Origin: Chroococcidiopsidaceae cyanobacterium CP_BM_RX_35
GTDB lineage: Bacteria; Cyanobacteriota; Cyanobacteriia; Cyanobacteriales; Chroococcidiopsidaceae
DNA length: 7,078 nucleotides
Assembly: GCA_019242465.1 (NCBI GenBank)
Contig: JAFAVL010000696.1
Coordinates: 1-7,078 of the forward strand
Direction of reading: 5' to 3'
Under the pieces are notes generated by a model that was given only the letters and a program-made list of their open reading frames with translations, was not told where the DNA came from and did no database searches. This document shows, piece by piece, positions 4,689-7,078 of the stretch (position 1 is the stretch's first letter; the number at the start of each line of letters is the position of its first letter). The translations under genes were made by a program, and so were the position numbers.

Positions 4689-5939
4689 ATGACAGATTTT
4701 GAACATAAACGCGTTGTTGTAACGGGGCTTGGTGCCATTACTCCAATTGGTAACACGCCCGAAGCATACTGGGAAGGGTTGTTACGCGGACAGAATGGCA
4801 TCGACTCCATCACATTGTTTGATGCCTCCAAACACAAGTGCCGTATTGCTGGTGAGGTAAAGGGATACGATCCCCTCAAGTTCATGGAGGGTAAAGATGC
4901 CAAGCGCATGGACCGATTTGCACAGTTTGCGGTTTCTGCTAGTTCGCAAGCACTGACTGACGCACAGTTTGTGATCAGTGACCTGAACGCCTATCAAGTC
5001 GGGGTGATGATTGGCACTGGGATCGGTGGCATTAAAGTGTTAGAAGACCAGCAAACGGTCTACCTGACGCGGGGACCAGACCGTTGTAGTCCCTTCATGG
5101 TGCCGATGATGATTGCAAATATGGCAGCTGGGTTAACAGCAATTCGCACTGGTGCTAAGGGACCAAACTCCTGTCCAGTGACTGCTTGCGCTGCCGGTTC
5201 TAACGCCATAGGCGATGCTTTTAGGTTGATTCAAAGGGGCTATGCTCAGGCAATGATTTGTGGGGGTACAGAAGCAGCAATCACGCCCTTGTCTTTAGCT
5301 GGGTTTGCTTCAGCACGGGCAGTATCAACGCGCAATGACGACCCCACCCATGCCAGCCGTCCCTTTGACCGCAATCGCGATGGGTTTGTTATGGGAGAAG
5401 GAGCTGGGATTCTAATCCTAGAAGAGCTAGAACATGCCAAGAGCCGTGGGGCACGGATCTATGCCGAAATTGTCGGGTACGGGATGACATGCGATGCCTA
5501 TCATATGACCACGCCGGTACCTAGTGGGGAGGGAGCTGCGAGAGCCATCCAACTGGCTTTGAAGGACGCACTCCTGAGCCCAGAGCAGGTTAGCTACATC
5601 AATGCCCACGGCACAAGTACTCCGGCGGGTGATCCGATTGAGACGACAGCGATCAAGAAAGCCTTAGGCAATTGCGCCGCTAAAGTGGCTGTGAGTTCGA
5701 CTAAGTCAATGACGGGTCATCTCCTAGGCGGCTCTGGTGGAATTGAAGCAATTGCCACAGTCTTAGCGGTGGCGAGCGATCAAATCCCACCGACCATCAA
5801 TCTGGTAACTCCTGATCCAGAGTGCGATTTGGATTACGTCCCTAATTTTGCTCGCGCTCAAACGGTTGAGGTAGCACTATCGAATTCTTTTGGATTCGGC
5901 GGTCATAACGTCACTTTAGCCTTCAAGAAGTATGTTTAG
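4689..5939 (+). CDS. fabF: 3-oxoacyl-[acyl-carrier-protein] synthase II (FabF)
   Basis: A 416-residue cytoplasmic condensing enzyme of normal FabF length. It joins an acyl group with malonyl-ACP, releasing CO2, to extend fatty acids by two carbons. Seen: N-terminal RVVVTGLGAITPIGN; the nucleophile C167 in VTACAAGSNAIG; histidines H307 (NAHGTSTPAGDP) and H344 (KSMTGHLLGGSGG) that complete the Cys-His-His triad, with K339 nearby; and the C-terminal loop NSFGFGGHN (399-407) typical of FabF/FabB. Having two active-site histidines separates it from FabH, which has His and Asn. ATG 4689 starts MTDFEHKRVVVTGLG, the usual cyanobacterial N-terminus; no clear ribosome-binding site precedes it. It follows acpP, its substrate carrier, by 72 nt and is probably co-transcribed. 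Residues and length look intact. Confidence 0.98.
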   Translation: MTDFEHKRVVVTGLGAITPIGNTPEAYWEGLLRGQNGIDSITLFDASKHKCRIAGEVKGYDPLKFMEGKDAKRMDRFAQFAVSASSQALTDAQFVISDLNAYQVGVMIGTGIGGIKVLEDQQTVYLTRGPDRCSPFMVPMMIANMAAGLTAIRTGAKGPNSCPVTACAAGSNAIGDAFRLIQRGYAQAMICGGTEAAITPLSLAGFASARAVSTRNDDPTHASRPFDRNRDGFVMGEGAGILILEELEHAKSRGARIYAEIVGYGMTCDAYHMTTPVPSGEGAARAIQLALKDALLSPEQVSYINAHGTSTPAGDPIETTAIKKALGNCAAKVAVSSTKSMTGHLLGGSGGIEAIATVLAVASDQIPPTINLVTPDPECDLDYVPNFARAQTVEVALSNSFGFGGHNVTLAFKKYV

Positions 5940-6086
5940 GTATTAAAGGACGCATAATTTACCCACCTCCTTGCCCGTCACCTCAGCGAATGGGATGATG
6001 GGAATACTGCTTTGGGGCGGTTTAGAGCATCCCCTTTCATGCTTAGCTAAATGTCAGTGCCAACCCGTCGTTAACCACAAGAGATT

Positions 6087-7078
6087 ATGGCTGTTGCAAC
6101 CCAATCCCTCGAAGAACTGTGCATCAATTCCATCCGCTTTCTGGCAATTGACGCTGTAGAGAAGGCGAAGTCAGGCCATCCAGGGCTGCCGATGGGCGCA
6201 GCTCCGATGGCATTTGTCCTGTGGGATCGCTTCATGCGGTTTAACCCAAAGAATGAAGGCTGGTTTAACCGCGATCGCTTTGTGCTGTCAGCGGGGCATG
6301 GCTCTATGTTGCAGTATGCCATGCTCTACCTGACTGGTTACGATAGCATGACGATTGACGATCTCAAGCAGTTTCGTCAGTGGGGCTCGAAGACTCCAGG
6401 GCATCCAGAAAATCATATGACCCCTGGCATCGAGGTGACAACTGGACCGTTGGGACAAGGCATTTCCAACGCCGTCGGCATCGCAGTCGCTGAAGCAAAC
6501 CTAGCTGCCCGCTTTAACAAACCTGACTTTCCGATCATTGACCACTATACCTATGCTATTGCCAGTGATGGAGACATGATGGAGGGGGTCGCTTCAGAAG
6601 CCTGCTCTCTAGCTGGACACTGGGGGTTAGGCAAACTCATCGTCCTCTACGACGATAACAAGATTTCCCTTGATGGCAGCACTGACCTATCCTTCACTGA
6701 GGACGTAGGCAAGCGGTTTGAAGCTTATGACTGGCACGTGCAAACAGTAGAAGACGGTAATACCGATCTAGATGCAATTCATCGGGCAATCGAAGCTGCC
6801 AAGGCTGTAACTGATAAGCCATCTCTAATTAAGGTCCGAACCACCATTGGCTTCGGCTCCCCAAATAAAGCAAATACTCATGACGCCCACGGCTCCGCGC
6901 TTGGTGCAGCTGAAGTCCAAGCAACTCGCGAGAATCTTGGTTGGCAATATGAGCCCTTCGTTGTGCCGGAAGATGCGCTCAACCATTTCCATAAGGCAAT
7001 TGAGCGTGGCGCGAAGTGGGAACAGGAGTGGAACCAACTTTTTGCTTCCTACAAACAGAAACATCCGCAGGAAGCCCA
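6087..7078 (+). CDS. tktA: Transketolase, N-terminal half (runs off the window)
   Basis: An uninterrupted frame of 330 codons from ATG 6087 to the right edge; the full enzyme is usually about 670 residues. Transketolase moves two-carbon ketol units between sugar phosphates in the Calvin cycle and pentose phosphate pathway, using thiamine diphosphate. Seen: [14 protein letters not shown] with H31; [12 protein letters not shown] with H71; [14 protein letters not shown] (118-131); the thiamine-diphosphate motif from ASDGDMMEG (159-167) to DDN (189-191); and the catalytic-loop histidine H268 in [11 protein letters not shown]. All belong to the pyrophosphate-binding domain; the pyrimidine-binding and C-terminal domains lie outside. 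Start [20 protein letters not shown] fits the family; an AAGAG just upstream is a weak ribosome-binding site. The gap to fabF is 147 nt with no clear terminator, so tkt may be read with fabF or have its own promoter. Confidence 0.97.
   Translation, partial: MAVATQSLEELCINSIRFLAIDAVEKAKSGHPGLPMGAAPMAFVLWDRFMRFNPKNEGWFNRDRFVLSAGHGSMLQYAMLYLTGYDSMTIDDLKQFRQWGSKTPGHPENHMTPGIEVTTGPLGQGISNAVGIAVAEANLAARFNKPDFPIIDHYTYAIASDGDMMEGVASEACSLAGHWGLGKLIVLYDDNKISLDGSTDLSFTEDVGKRFEAYDWHVQTVEDGNTDLDAIHRAIEAAKAVTDKPSLIKVRTTIGFGSPNKANTHDAHGSALGAAEVQATRENLGWQYEPFVVPEDALNHFHKAIERGAKWEQEWNQLFASYKQKHPQEA

Noticed and set aside
4658..4702. Tiny frame MSEEARLNLSYDRF overlapping the fabF start, resembling the ACP start MSEAS
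   Set aside because: Fourteen codons, formed by the stem-loop sequence, with no ribosome-binding site. The resemblance to the acpP start is short and likely chance.
5992..6033. GGGATG...CATCCC inverted repeat between fabF and tkt
   Set aside because: Six pairs around a 30-nt loop with no T-run; neither a terminator nor a good operator.

Overview
The window looks like a cyanobacterial chromosome segment. The acpP-fabF-tkt order is typical of cyanobacteria. The acyl carrier protein, FabF and transketolase sequences are of cyanobacterial type, a DUF4058 start is present, and the palindrome GCGATCGC (HIP1) occurs five times in 7 kb. The genus cannot be fixed from the sequence; a larger, repeat-rich freshwater or terrestrial species is a guess.

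Layout. Positions 1-289 hold the C-terminal end of lpxD (lipid A biosynthesis). Positions 290-1951 form a worn accessory zone: a decayed zinc-ribbon/P-loop kinase-like gene with a frameshift and a stop codon, a two-gene toxin-antitoxin module on the minus strand (PemK/MazF-type toxin, small unfamiliar antitoxin) with a good -10 box and an upstream dyad, and the first part of a DUF4058 gene that loses its family similarity after about 37 codons. Positions 1907-4042 carry two minus-strand genes: an MFS transporter and, upstream of it, a tandem-CCG protein of the heterodisulfide reductase subunit B family. Positions 4043-4364 form a divergent intergenic region with a pyrimidine-rich tract, a GC-rich interspersed-repeat-like element, a possible acpP promoter and a short 5'-UTR hairpin. 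From 4365 to the window end the plus strand carries acpP, fabF and the first 330 codons of transketolase.

Function. acpP and fabF act together in fatty acid elongation: the ACP carries the chain and FabF condenses it with malonyl-ACP. Transketolase serves the Calvin cycle and the pentose phosphate pathway. LpxD also uses acyl-ACP, but it lies 4 kb away across unrelated genes. The toxin-antitoxin genes overlap by 20 nt and appear translationally coupled.

No clearly new multi-gene system is visible. The most open points are the antitoxin of the PemK-like module and its upstream dyad, the orphan HdrB-like protein, and the repeat element in front of acpP.
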